Of a stretch of 64,000 bases of DNA, positions 36,811 through 44,311 are shown piece after piece. Each line of letters opens with the position of its first letter. The first letter of the stretch is position 1. The notes under the pieces are model-generated. The model ran no database searches. It worked only from the letters and a program-made list of their open reading frames with translations, and was not told the DNA's origin. Location: positions 1,116,001-1,180,000 of the forward strand of contig NZ_JAQNDK010000002.1 in the NCBI RefSeq assembly GCF_028368935.1. Direction: 5' to 3'. Made by a program: the position numbers and the translations under genes. This DNA comes from Sorangium aterium (GTDB lineage: Bacteria > Myxococcota_A > Polyangia > Polyangiales > Polyangiaceae).

Positions 36811-38331
36811 CTATTCGATGCGATAGTAGATGATCGTCCCGGCAGGGTTCGATCGTACCTGTTGCTCGTACGTTTCCGGCGTTGGAGCGGCGCCACCGCT
36901 GCCACCGCTGCCACCGCTGCCACCGCTGCCACCGCTGCCGCCATTGCCACCGTTGCCGCCATTGCCGCTCTGGCTGAGCGGCGTCGCCCCCGTGAGGTCG
37001 ACCACCGCATGGACGCGCACGCGCGTCTCACGCTTGTTTCCAGGGACGATGCCATCGGCGTAGATGCTCAGGAAGTTGGTCCTGTTGCCGAGCGACTTCG
37101 TGACGTTCGGCTTGAACTTCACCGCTTCCACGCCCATCGCCTTGAACTGCTGCCCGAGCATCCCCCCGAGCGAGCTGCCCGCCTTCTGGGTCATCGCATC
37201 GACATAATCTTTCGGTGTGGGGAAGAGCAGCCCCCCGGTCATGCTCTGCACGAGCGACGCCACGGTGAGGAACGCCGTCTGCTGGTTCACGTCGGTGCAG
37301 AGCGTCGTCGTCGCGATATCCACGAAATCGGCGGTGCACGTGAGCCTGAGCAGCGTCAGCGCGTTCGCAGACGAGACGTTCACCTTCTGCTTCCGGCTGC
37401 CCCAGACGGTCAGGACCCTCTTGTCCGGGTTGCTCGGATCCGGGTCGACGAACGTCGCCCAGAAGTCGTCGTTCATGCCCCGGACCAGCCGCAGCTCGTC
37501 GATCGAGTCGAACGGGGCGTTCTTGCGCTGATAGGCGAGGCCGACCGTCTGGTAGAAGCTGTCCTCTGCGCCGGTGGAGCTCGGGGCGTTCGACGTCGCG
37601 TCGCAGGCGAACGTCTGGTCGCCGGGGTCGGCCCAGTCGATGAGCGCGCTGCAGATGGTCGCGCGGTCCGAGAACTGGCCGTCTCCGTCGCGCTCCTCGA
37701 AGAGCGCGTTGTACTGCGCGTCGCTCATCAGGCTGAGCAGCTGGTTCCCCACGGCGATCTGATCGGAGATGCCGCCCACGTCGTCGGCTGCGCGGTTGAC
37801 GTTGATCTTCGAGTCCTCGTCGACGATCTTGAGCTCGAAGCGGCCGCCGCCGGTGAGCCCCAGGTTCTTGCCCGCCGCGCTGCCCTCGCCCGCGGCCTCG
37901 GGGGGCGGCGCCGCGCTGCCCTCGCCCGCGGCGAGCTGCGCGTTGAAGGGGCCGAGGAACATGTCGGTGAACTTCCAGACCGGCACCTGGAACTTCCCCT
38001 TGATCCCGACGATCGCGAGCATCGGTCCGATCGCCGTGCTGACGCTCGGCTCGGAGGCGATGAGCATCCGCGACAGGTTCACGGCGCTCTTCGCGTAGTA
38101 CTCGGCCCGCAGCGCGTCGCGATCGGCGAGCGCCGCGGAGAGCTCGGTCGAGGTCTCCTCCTGGAGCTCGGTCAGGAACACGGTGAGCACCGTGATCGCG
38201 CCGAGCACCATGACCAGCGCCACGCCGCGCCGGTCGCGCCGCCTCCGGAGGCGGCGGCGCGCGCGTGCGCGCCTGGAGCGCGGCCTGTCTGCGGCGCGGT
38301 CCTCGGCGTGGGGGCTCCTCGGGCGGCTCAT
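36811..38331 (-). CDS. gspK: Type II secretion minor pseudopilin GspK
   Basis: The 506-aa protein has a long Arg-rich leader, then RRGVALVMVLGAITVLTVFLTELQEE, the pseudopilin signal with the hydrophobic helix. GspK sits at the pseudopilus tip with GspI and GspJ. The central part shows GspK features (FELKIVDEDSKINVNRAADD, ICSALIDWADPGD, PFDSIDELRLVRGM) including an insertion typical of the tip domain. A duplicated AAGEGSAA-type segment lies near residue 138. The C-terminal 45 residues hold a (GGS/GGN)n tract encoded by 9-bp DNA repeats. It follows gspJ after 3 bp. Confidence 0.9.
   Translation of the reverse strand: MSRPRSPHAEDRAADRPRSRRARARRRLRRRRDRRGVALVMVLGAITVLTVFLTELQEETSTELSAALADRDALRAEYYAKSAVNLSRMLIASEPSVSTAIGPMLAIVGIKGKFQVPVWKFTDMFLGPFNAQLAAGEGSAAPPPEAAGEGSAAGKNLGLTGGGRFELKIVDEDSKINVNRAADDVGGISDQIAVGNQLLSLMSDAQYNALFEERDGDGQFSDRATICSALIDWADPGDQTFACDATSNAPSSTGAEDSFYQTVGLAYQRKNAPFDSIDELRLVRGMNDDFWATFVDPDPSNPDKRVLTVWGSRKQKVNVSSANALTLLRLTCTADFVDIATTTLCTDVNQQTAFLTVASLVQSMTGGLLFPTPKDYVDAMTQKAGSSLGGMLGQQFKAMGVEAVKFKPNVTKSLGNRTNFLSIYADGIVPGNKRETRVRVHAVVDLTGATPLSQSGNGGNGGNGGSGGSGGSGGSGGSGGAAPTPETYEQQVRSNPAGTIIYYRIE
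36892..36963. repeat. 9-bp tandem repeat within gspK (eight units)
   Basis: Five perfect copies of GCCACCGCT (36892-36936) are followed by three degenerate copies (36937-36963). On the coding strand they encode a Gly-Gly-Ser/Asn tract near the GspK C-terminus. The period is a multiple of three, so slippage changes length without shifting frame. Confidence 0.9.
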
Positions 38332-38334
38332 GGC

Positions 38335-39045
38335 TCAGTTGGCCCCGAAGGCGATGGGGACCTGCATCGGGAGTGGCACCTTCGACTCGAACTTGATCGG
38401 CTGCCCGCCAGGCCCGCCGTTCAGGACCAGCGTCACCCACACCTGCGAGGGGAGCCGGTCGAGCTGCGCCGCCGGCTGCGTCGAGTCCCACGAGTCGACC
38501 CACTCCCCGGTGATCGGGTCGAGGTACTGGAGGTTGAAGCTCTCGATGTCCTCGGCGAGCACGTTGACGACTCCGCCCCTCGTCGGCTCGGTGTCGATGG
38601 TCCTCGCCTCTCGCCGCACGAGATCGAGCCTGTCGTGCTCCGGGTCGCGCGCGCCGAAATAGCCGATCTCGCACTGATCGGACTCGTGCGCGTTCCGGAG
38701 GAGCCTCCGGTGCGCGAACGCGGTGAAATCGACGCGGTCGGCGGGCGACGAGTCCTCGCCGGCGAACGCGGTGAGCCGCGCGACGATGTTCTTGTCGGCC
38801 GGCTGGTGCCTGGACAGGAACGCCGTCTGGAGCTCGCGCGAGATGCGCGCGATCGCCGCGCGGCCCTGGTGGTAGCGATCGCCCATCCGCGAGATGCCCG
38901 AGCGCGCGCGGCTCATGCCGTCGAACGCGCCGTAGATGAGCGTCCCGATCAGCGCCAGGATGCCGACCGAGACGAGGACCTCGAGGAGGGTCACCGCGCG
39001 CGAGCGGCGGCGCCCGCGGAGAGAGCTCGTCCTTCGCGCCGTCAC
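38335..39045 (-). CDS. gspJ: Type II secretion minor pseudopilin GspJ
   Basis: A GTG start (39043-39045) overlaps the gspI stop (GTGA) and gives 236 aa. The prepilin signal is RRSRAVTLLEVLVSVGILALIGTLIYGAF, with Ala instead of Gly before the cleavage site in the -1 position as read (A|VTLLEV). The globular part carries RGRAAIARISRELQTAFLSRH-type helix sequence and a later QVWVTLVLNGGPGGQPIKFESKV. It is part of the I-J-K tip complex. Longer upstream readings of this frame are not supported. Confidence 0.87.
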   Translation of the reverse strand: MTARRTSSLRGRRRSRAVTLLEVLVSVGILALIGTLIYGAFDGMSRARSGISRMGDRYHQGRAAIARISRELQTAFLSRHQPADKNIVARLTAFAGEDSSPADRVDFTAFAHRRLLRNAHESDQCEIGYFGARDPEHDRLDLVRREARTIDTEPTRGGVVNVLAEDIESFNLQYLDPITGEWVDSWDSTQPAAQLDRLPSQVWVTLVLNGGPGGQPIKFESKVPLPMQVPIAFGAN

Positions 39046-39704
39046 GGTCCACCTCCTCCCTCGCCCGTGCCCGCGTCGGGCTGGCCCATCTGGGGGATCG
39101 TGACCCACTGCACGAGCTCGAACGAGTGCTCCCGAGACCCCTGCTGCCAGGTCAGCTTGACCGTCACCCGCCGCGCGCTCGCCTCGAAGATGGGCTGGAG
39201 CGTCGGCGCGAGCATGTCGACGAACGGCTGCAGGAGCCCCGAGATCCCGCCGGCCGACTCGCCGCCCCCCGCGCCGCCGCCGACAAGCGATTGCGCGAGA
39301 TCGTCGAGGTTGCCGCTCGGGGCCGCGGTGCCGCTCGACTCGCCCGGCTTGCCGAGCGCCCCGAGCCCCTCGAGGTTGGTGTCGAGGTCCAGATCGCCGT
39401 ACTTGGGCTCGGGCATCTCGGGCTTCTCGATGCGCCAGCTGCACTTGATGTTGGGCGACTCGTCGCCCTCGCAGCACGGCCCGCTGTCGGCCTCGTCGAG
39501 CGCCGGCAGGCCGTCCTTGGCGAGCCGCTCCTCGAGCTCGGTCATCTTGCAGCGCGCGAGCCCGTTCGCGAGGCTGAGGTTCCTCGCGTGCGCCGCGGCC
39601 GAGAAGGCGCCGGCCTGCGCGGAGAGGATCGCCGTCAGCCCGAGGCCGAGGATGGCCACCGCCACCATCACTTCCAGCAGGGTGAAGCCGCGGGCGCGCA
39701 TCAA
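39042..39704 (-). CDS. gspI: Type II secretion minor pseudopilin GspI
   Basis: The 220-aa prepilin has a canonical cleavage motif RG|FTLLEVMVAVAILGLGLTAI at residues 5-25. The body is larger than enteric GspI (about 120 aa) because of a low-complexity central stretch of about 90 residues (GLGALGKPGESSGTAAPSG and GGGAGGGESAGG). The C-terminus (RRVTVKLTWQQGSREHSFEL) resembles the usual beta hairpin. It overlaps gspH and gspJ by 4 bp each. Confidence 0.9.
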   Translation of the reverse strand: MMRARGFTLLEVMVAVAILGLGLTAILSAQAGAFSAAAHARNLSLANGLARCKMTELEERLAKDGLPALDEADSGPCCEGDESPNIKCSWRIEKPEMPEPKYGDLDLDTNLEGLGALGKPGESSGTAAPSGNLDDLAQSLVGGGAGGGESAGGISGLLQPFVDMLAPTLQPIFEASARRVTVKLTWQQGSREHSFELVQWVTIPQMGQPDAGTGEGGGGP

Positions 39705-40399
39705 AACCCCGTGTCCTCGCGCTCGGACGCCTCGGCGTCGTCGCGCGGCCTGGGCATGCTCGCCTTGCCCTTCCTGAGCTCCGTCTTGCCGGTCAGCGGC
39801 GAGACGAGCACCGTCATCACCGCGTCCTCGGTCTCCCCGCCGCCGAGGCTGAGCTGGATCGCGGCGTGCTCGGTCTGGCCTCCGGGCCAGAAGTAGAGAT
39901 AGGCCCGCCCCTCCGTCACGGGCTCGTCCTGGTGCCCGGTCTCCACCTGGAGGAAGCGCACGCCGCTCGACAGCTCCTTGCCGGGCCTGTCCTTCTCGGG
40001 GTTGAAGCCGTACGCCTTCGCCGGCTCGAACGACGGCCGCGGCGCGCGCGGCCCCTTCAGGATCGCCTCGGCCTCCGCCGTGGCCGCCTTCTCGGCCTCC
40101 GTCGCCGCGGCGGCGCCGCCGGCCCGGTCGTTCCGCTCGACGAGGAGCTCGCCGGTGGACTCCTCGAGCACGATCATCCGCTCCTCGAAATCGAACACCA
40201 GCCGCACCGGCTTCGACTTCGCGTTCGCGTGGGCGTACGCGACCCGGACGGCGCCCGCGAGCAGCGCCGCGCTGCGCTTCAGCCGCGCGCTCGTGACCGC
40301 GCCCATGCCGAGCATGACCGAGCCGCTGATGAGCGCGATCACCGTGACGGTGATCAGCACCTCGACCAGCGTGAGTCCCCTCGTCCGGCGGCGTGTCAT
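39701..40399 (-). CDS. gspH: Type II secretion minor pseudopilin GspH
   Basis: The 232-aa prepilin has the motif TRG|LTLVEVLITVTVIALISGSV at residues 6-27. The helix leads into AHANAKSKPVRLVFDFEERMIVLEES, which matches the GspH/FimT beta domain, and an Ala/Glu-rich insertion follows. It overlaps gspI by 4 bp and starts 25 bp after the gspG stop. Confidence 0.88.
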   Translation of the reverse strand: MTRRRTRGLTLVEVLITVTVIALISGSVMLGMGAVTSARLKRSAALLAGAVRVAYAHANAKSKPVRLVFDFEERMIVLEESTGELLVERNDRAGGAAAATEAEKAATAEAEAILKGPRAPRPSFEPAKAYGFNPEKDRPGKELSSGVRFLQVETGHQDEPVTEGRAYLYFWPGGQTEHAAIQLSLGGGETEDAVMTVLVSPLTGKTELRKGKASMPRPRDDAEASEREDTGF

Positions 40400-40424
40400 G
40401 GGCGCTCCTGCTCCCGGCGCGGCG

Positions 40425-40874
40425 CTACATCTCCGCGATCTTGTTGAGATCCGATTGCTTCATGTCATCCCGGATGTCGTCCGGGGTGTTCTCTTTCTTG
40501 TCGTCGCCGGACGAGACGACATGGATATCGTTGTTCTCGTCACACTTGATCTTGTACGGCTGGCCCCAGGGATCGTCGATCTTGTTGCCGTCGATCTGCT
40601 TCGCGCTGACCAGCGCCTGGATCGTCGGGCACCCTTCGCCGCCCGCCCCGAGCTGCTGGTACTGCTCGGCGGCGGTCTTGATGACCGTCGCCCCGGTATA
40701 GGCGCTCTTGACGCGCGACTGCTTGAGCTTCGGCCACACCACGAGCGTGGCGCCGCCGGCGATGATCGCCATGATCGTCACGACGATGAGCACCTCGACC
40801 AGGGTCACGCCCCGCGAGAGCTTCCGGCTCAGCCGTCGAATCCTTCTTGCGCTGCTTGCTCTGTTCGTCTCCAT
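40425..40874 (-). CDS. gspG: Type II secretion major pseudopilin GspG
   Basis: The 149-aa major pseudopilin has a basic leader, then SRG|VTLVEVLIVVTIMAIIAGGA at about residues 20-40. The C-terminus has DDPWGQPYKIKCDENNDIHVVSSGDD, the GspG DPWG block and a calcium-loop-like region. It forms the shaft of the pseudopilus. It starts 3 bp after a second GspG-like gene that lacks a prepilin signal. Confidence 0.93.
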   Translation of the reverse strand: METNRASSARRIRRLSRKLSRGVTLVEVLIVVTIMAIIAGGATLVVWPKLKQSRVKSAYTGATVIKTAAEQYQQLGAGGEGCPTIQALVSAKQIDGNKIDDPWGQPYKIKCDENNDIHVVSSGDDKKENTPDDIRDDMKQSDLNKIAEM

Positions 40875-40877
40875 CTC

Positions 40878-41291
40878 TCACTCCACCCTGTCAAGGCCGC
40901 CTATTTCGCCGTCCGGCCCGTCGCTCATGAGATCGTATCCGTCCGGATCCTTCCTTCCAGGGCAGGTGAGCCGGAGCGGCCTGCCCCACGCGTCGACCGG
41001 GTCGATCGCGAGGTATCCCTCGCGCTTCAGCTCTTCCAGGGAACCCGGGCACCGCCGCTCGTGATCGGCGCGGTACAGGGTGATCGCCCCGTGGACCACG
41101 GACAACGTCGCGCGGGTCGAGCGAATTCCCACGAGCCGCCGCTCGCGCGCGCCGAGGAGCAGCAGGAGGATCACCATCGCGAGGCCGGCGGCGAAGGGCC
41201 TCGCCCGCGCCATGCCGGTCCGCCGGAAGAGCCCGCCGCCGCGCTCCCAGGGGAAGAAGATCGTGCTCTCTCGCTGCCTGCGCCGCCCCAT
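40878..41291 (-). CDS. GspG-like protein without prepilin cleavage motif
   Basis: The ATG at 41289-41291 is preceded by TAGGTGG, and the protein has 137 aa. A plain signal-anchor helix (FAAGLAMVILLLLLGA) replaces the prepilin leader; no G/FTLxE motif is present. The C-terminus is nevertheless clearly GspG-like (AIDPVDAWGRPLRLTCPG and DGYDLMSDGPDGEIGG), with the acidic calcium-loop pattern more complete than in the neighbouring gspG. It lies between gspF and gspG, 3-6 bp from each. It could be a pseudopilus accessory protein or a diverged pseudopilin that is not processed. Confidence 0.75.
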   Translation of the reverse strand: MGRRRQRESTIFFPWERGGGLFRRTGMARARPFAAGLAMVILLLLLGARERRLVGIRSTRATLSVVHGAITLYRADHERRCPGSLEELKREGYLAIDPVDAWGRPLRLTCPGRKDPDGYDLMSDGPDGEIGGLDRVE

Positions 41292-41297
41292 AGCCAC

Positions 41298-42524
41298 CTA
41301 CCCGACGAAGCTCGACATCTGGATGAGCGGCATGAGGATGGATATCGCGATGAACGCGACCGCGCCGCCCATGATGACGATCATGAGCGGCTCGAGCAGG
41401 CTCGTGAGCACCTGGACGCGGGTCTCCACGGCGGAGTCGTAGGCGTTGGCCACGTTCTCCAGCATCGCCTCCAGCTGCCCGCTCCTCTCGCCGATGGCGA
41501 TCATGTGGGTGACGATCGGCGGGAACCGGCCGCTCCGCTTCAGCGGCTCGGCGATGCTCTGGCCCTCGCGGATCGACGCGATTGCGTCGACGATGACCTT
41601 CTCCAGGGCGGCGTTGCCGAGCACGCTCCGGACGATGTCCATCGCGCTGAGGAGCGCGACGCCCGACGACAGCAGGGTCGCGAGGGTCCGCGCGAAGCGC
41701 GCGATGGACAGCATCTGGATGAGCTTGCCGAAGATGGGCGCCCGCAGCACGAACGTGTCCCAAGAGAGGCGGCCCTTCGGCGTCCGCACCCAGCGGCGGA
41801 ACCCGTACACCGCGCCCACGATCGCGAGCAGGACGAGCCACCAGTAGCTCGAGGCGAACGCCGACGTGCCGATGAGCGCCGCCGTGTACCAGGGCAGCGC
41901 CTGGTCCATGGAGGCGAAGATGCCTGTCACGTTCGGCACGACCGCGACCATGAGGACCGAGATGAGCCCGATGCCGATGAGCGCCATCAGCGCGGGGTAG
42001 GCGAGGGCGGCGGTCACCTTGCCGACGAGCTTCGCCTGGTTCTCCATGAAGGTGGTCAGGCGGGTCAGCACGCCCTCGAGCGTGCCGGACGCCTCGCCGG
42101 CGCGCACCATGCTCACGTAGAGCGGCGGGAAGACCGAGGGGTGCGCCTCGAGCGCCTTGGCGAAGCTCGTGCCTTCGCGCACCTGCTCGCGCACCTGCGT
42201 GAGCACCTTCTTCAGCGACTCCTTCTCGACCTGCTCGATGAGCGCGTTGAGCGACTCGAAGAGCGGGATGCCGGCGCCGATGAGCGTCGCGAGCTGGCGG
42301 GTCATCACGGCGATGTCCGACGTCGAGGGGCGGCCCGCGAAGGCGAAGATCTTGATATCGCGCTTCGCCTTCGCCTTCGCGGCCTGCTCCTCGGTCGCGC
42401 CGGTGAGCATGATGCCGTCCTTGCGCAGGGCGACCCGGAGGGCCTTCGCGTTCTCCGCGTCGCGGACCCCTTTGACCGGCTTTCCGGTGCCGACGAGGAT
42501 GCCTTTGTATTCGAATACCGCCAC
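41298..42524 (-). CDS. gspF: Type II secretion inner-membrane platform protein GspF
   Basis: The GTG start (42522-42524), with AGGGAAGG just upstream, gives 408 aa, the normal length. The frame is open further upstream through gspE but in the wrong phase. Two GspF domains are visible: FAGRPSTSDIAVMTRQLATLIGAGIPLFESL near 67 and FGKLIQMLSIARFARTLATLLSSGVALLSAM near 270. Membrane helices lie near 165-190, 210-240 and at the C-terminus (LEPLMIVIMGGAVAFIAISILMPL). It is the polytopic assembly platform. Confidence 0.95.
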   Translation of the reverse strand: MAVFEYKGILVGTGKPVKGVRDAENAKALRVALRKDGIMLTGATEEQAAKAKAKRDIKIFAFAGRPSTSDIAVMTRQLATLIGAGIPLFESLNALIEQVEKESLKKVLTQVREQVREGTSFAKALEAHPSVFPPLYVSMVRAGEASGTLEGVLTRLTTFMENQAKLVGKVTAALAYPALMALIGIGLISVLMVAVVPNVTGIFASMDQALPWYTAALIGTSAFASSYWWLVLLAIVGAVYGFRRWVRTPKGRLSWDTFVLRAPIFGKLIQMLSIARFARTLATLLSSGVALLSAMDIVRSVLGNAALEKVIVDAIASIREGQSIAEPLKRSGRFPPIVTHMIAIGERSGQLEAMLENVANAYDSAVETRVQVLTSLLEPLMIVIMGGAVAFIAISILMPLIQMSSFVG

Positions 42525-42532
42525 GGCCTTCC

Positions 42533-44311
42533 CTACTCGTCGACGATGACGTCTTCCTGCGTCGCCGCGAGGACCTCCTCGACGGTGGTGATGCCCTTGA
42601 GCACCTTGCGCGCCCCGTCGTCCCGGAGCGTATCCATCCCCTGGGAGATGGCGACCCGCTTGATGGTCTGCGCGTCCGCGCTCTTCAGGATGTGCGGACC
42701 CACGGCGTCGTCGATGACCATCTGCTCGTAGATGCCCCGCCGGCCGATGAAGCCCTTCTGGTTGCAGGCGTCGCAGCCCCCGGGCTTGTAGAACACGGCC
42801 CGATCGATGTCCTGCCCGATGTAGTCGTATTTCTGTCCGTGCACGCTGTAGCGGGCCGAGACCTTCCGCCGCGCCTTCCAGGCGAGCCGGTCCTCGTCGA
42901 GGCCGAGCTGCTGCAGCTCGTAGTCGGAGGGCCGGTAGGGGACCTTGCACGCCGGGCAGAGCAGGCGCACGAGGCGCTGGGCGAGGATGCCGATCACGCT
43001 GCTCCGCACGAGGAAGGGCTCGATCTCCATCTCGACGAGGCGGGTCACCGCGCTGGCCGCGTCGTTCGTGTGGAGGGTCGAGAGCACCAGGTGGCCGGTG
43101 AGCGACGCGTGGATGGCGATCTCTGCGGTCTCCTTGTCGCGGATCTCGCCGACCATGATCACGTCCGGATCCTGGCGGAGGAACGCGCGGAGCGCCGAGG
43201 CGAAGGTGAGCCCGATCCCGGGGTGGACGTGGATCTGGTGGATGCCGCCGATCTCGTACTCGACCGGGTCCTCGGCCGTGAGGATGTTCCGGCTGGGCTC
43301 GTTGATCCGGTTGAGGCAGGCGTAGAGCGTGGTCGTCTTGCCGCTGCCGGTCGGGCCGGTGACGAGGATGATGCCGTCCGGCCGCTGGATGAGCGCGTCC
43401 ATGATGGCGAACTCGCGCGGCGCGAAGCCGAGGTCGTCGAGCCCGAGCAGGACCGACGCCTTGTGCAGGATGCGCATCACGATCCGCTCGAAGCCGCGGC
43501 TCGTCGGCACGGTCGAGACGCGGATGTCGACGCTCTTGCCCGCGATCTTCAGCGTGATGCGGCCGTCCTGCGGGAGCCGCTTCTCGGCGATGTTGAGCGC
43601 CGCCATGATCTTCACGCGGGCGATGATCGGCGCCATGAACTGCTTCGAGGCGCGCTTCGCGACGTAGAGCTCGCCGTCGATCCGGTAGCGGACGACGACG
43701 TCGCGCTCCTCGGGCTCGATGTGGATGTCGCTCGCCCGCTCGCGGACCGCCTGCGCGAACAGGCCGTTGACCCAGGCGATGATCGGGGCGTCGTCGTCCG
43801 AGTCGATGATGTCGACGAGGTTGTCCTCCTCGAGCGCCGTGTCGCCCTCGAGCTTCGCGCCGCCGTCCTCCTTGCGCTCCCAGATGCGGTTGATCGCGTT
43901 CAGCACGACGTCGCTCGTGGCGACCGCGATCTCGACGGGCTTGCCGAACAGCGCCCGCACGTCGTCGATCGCCGTCGTGTCGAGGGGGTCGGCGACGGCG
44001 CAGTAGACGACCCCGTCGTGCTCGGCGAGCGGCAGGATCTTGTGCTGCTTGGCGTACGTGATCGGCACCCGGCTCGCGAGATCGAGCGGCACCGCGTCGA
44101 TGTCGATGCGCGGGAGGAGGCCGACCTCGCACTCCTCCGCGAGCGCCTTGGCGATGCTCGCCTCGTCGGCGATGTTGGACGAGACGATGAGGTCCGCGAG
44201 CGGCTGACCGCGCTCGCGGACGGTGTCGTAGAGCGGCACCAGCCGCTCCGCGGGGACGACGCCCCGCCGGATCAGGATCTCGCCGAGGTACTGCTGCTGC
44301 TGCAGGCTCAT
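42533..44311 (-). CDS. gspE: Type II secretion ATPase GspE
   Basis: The ATG at 44309-44311 overlaps the gspD stop (ATGA); length is 592 aa. An N-terminal MshEN/GspE domain (LGEILIRRGVV, CAVADPLDTTAIDDVRALFG) binds GspL. The AAA motor has Walker A GPTGSGKTTT, an Asp box (TAEDPVEYEI), Walker B-type RAFLRQDPDVIMVGEIRD and a His box (TGHLVLSTLHTNDA). A four-Cys zinc loop is present (LLCPACK ... GGCDACNQKG). It powers pseudopilus assembly. The 8-bp gap to gspF suggests coupled expression. Confidence 0.96.
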   Translation of the reverse strand: MSLQQQQYLGEILIRRGVVPAERLVPLYDTVRERGQPLADLIVSSNIADEASIAKALAEECEVGLLPRIDIDAVPLDLASRVPITYAKQHKILPLAEHDGVVYCAVADPLDTTAIDDVRALFGKPVEIAVATSDVVLNAINRIWERKEDGGAKLEGDTALEEDNLVDIIDSDDDAPIIAWVNGLFAQAVRERASDIHIEPEERDVVVRYRIDGELYVAKRASKQFMAPIIARVKIMAALNIAEKRLPQDGRITLKIAGKSVDIRVSTVPTSRGFERIVMRILHKASVLLGLDDLGFAPREFAIMDALIQRPDGIILVTGPTGSGKTTTLYACLNRINEPSRNILTAEDPVEYEIGGIHQIHVHPGIGLTFASALRAFLRQDPDVIMVGEIRDKETAEIAIHASLTGHLVLSTLHTNDAASAVTRLVEMEIEPFLVRSSVIGILAQRLVRLLCPACKVPYRPSDYELQQLGLDEDRLAWKARRKVSARYSVHGQKYDYIGQDIDRAVFYKPGGCDACNQKGFIGRRGIYEQMVIDDAVGPHILKSADAQTIKRVAISQGMDTLRDDGARKVLKGITTVEEVLAATQEDVIVDE

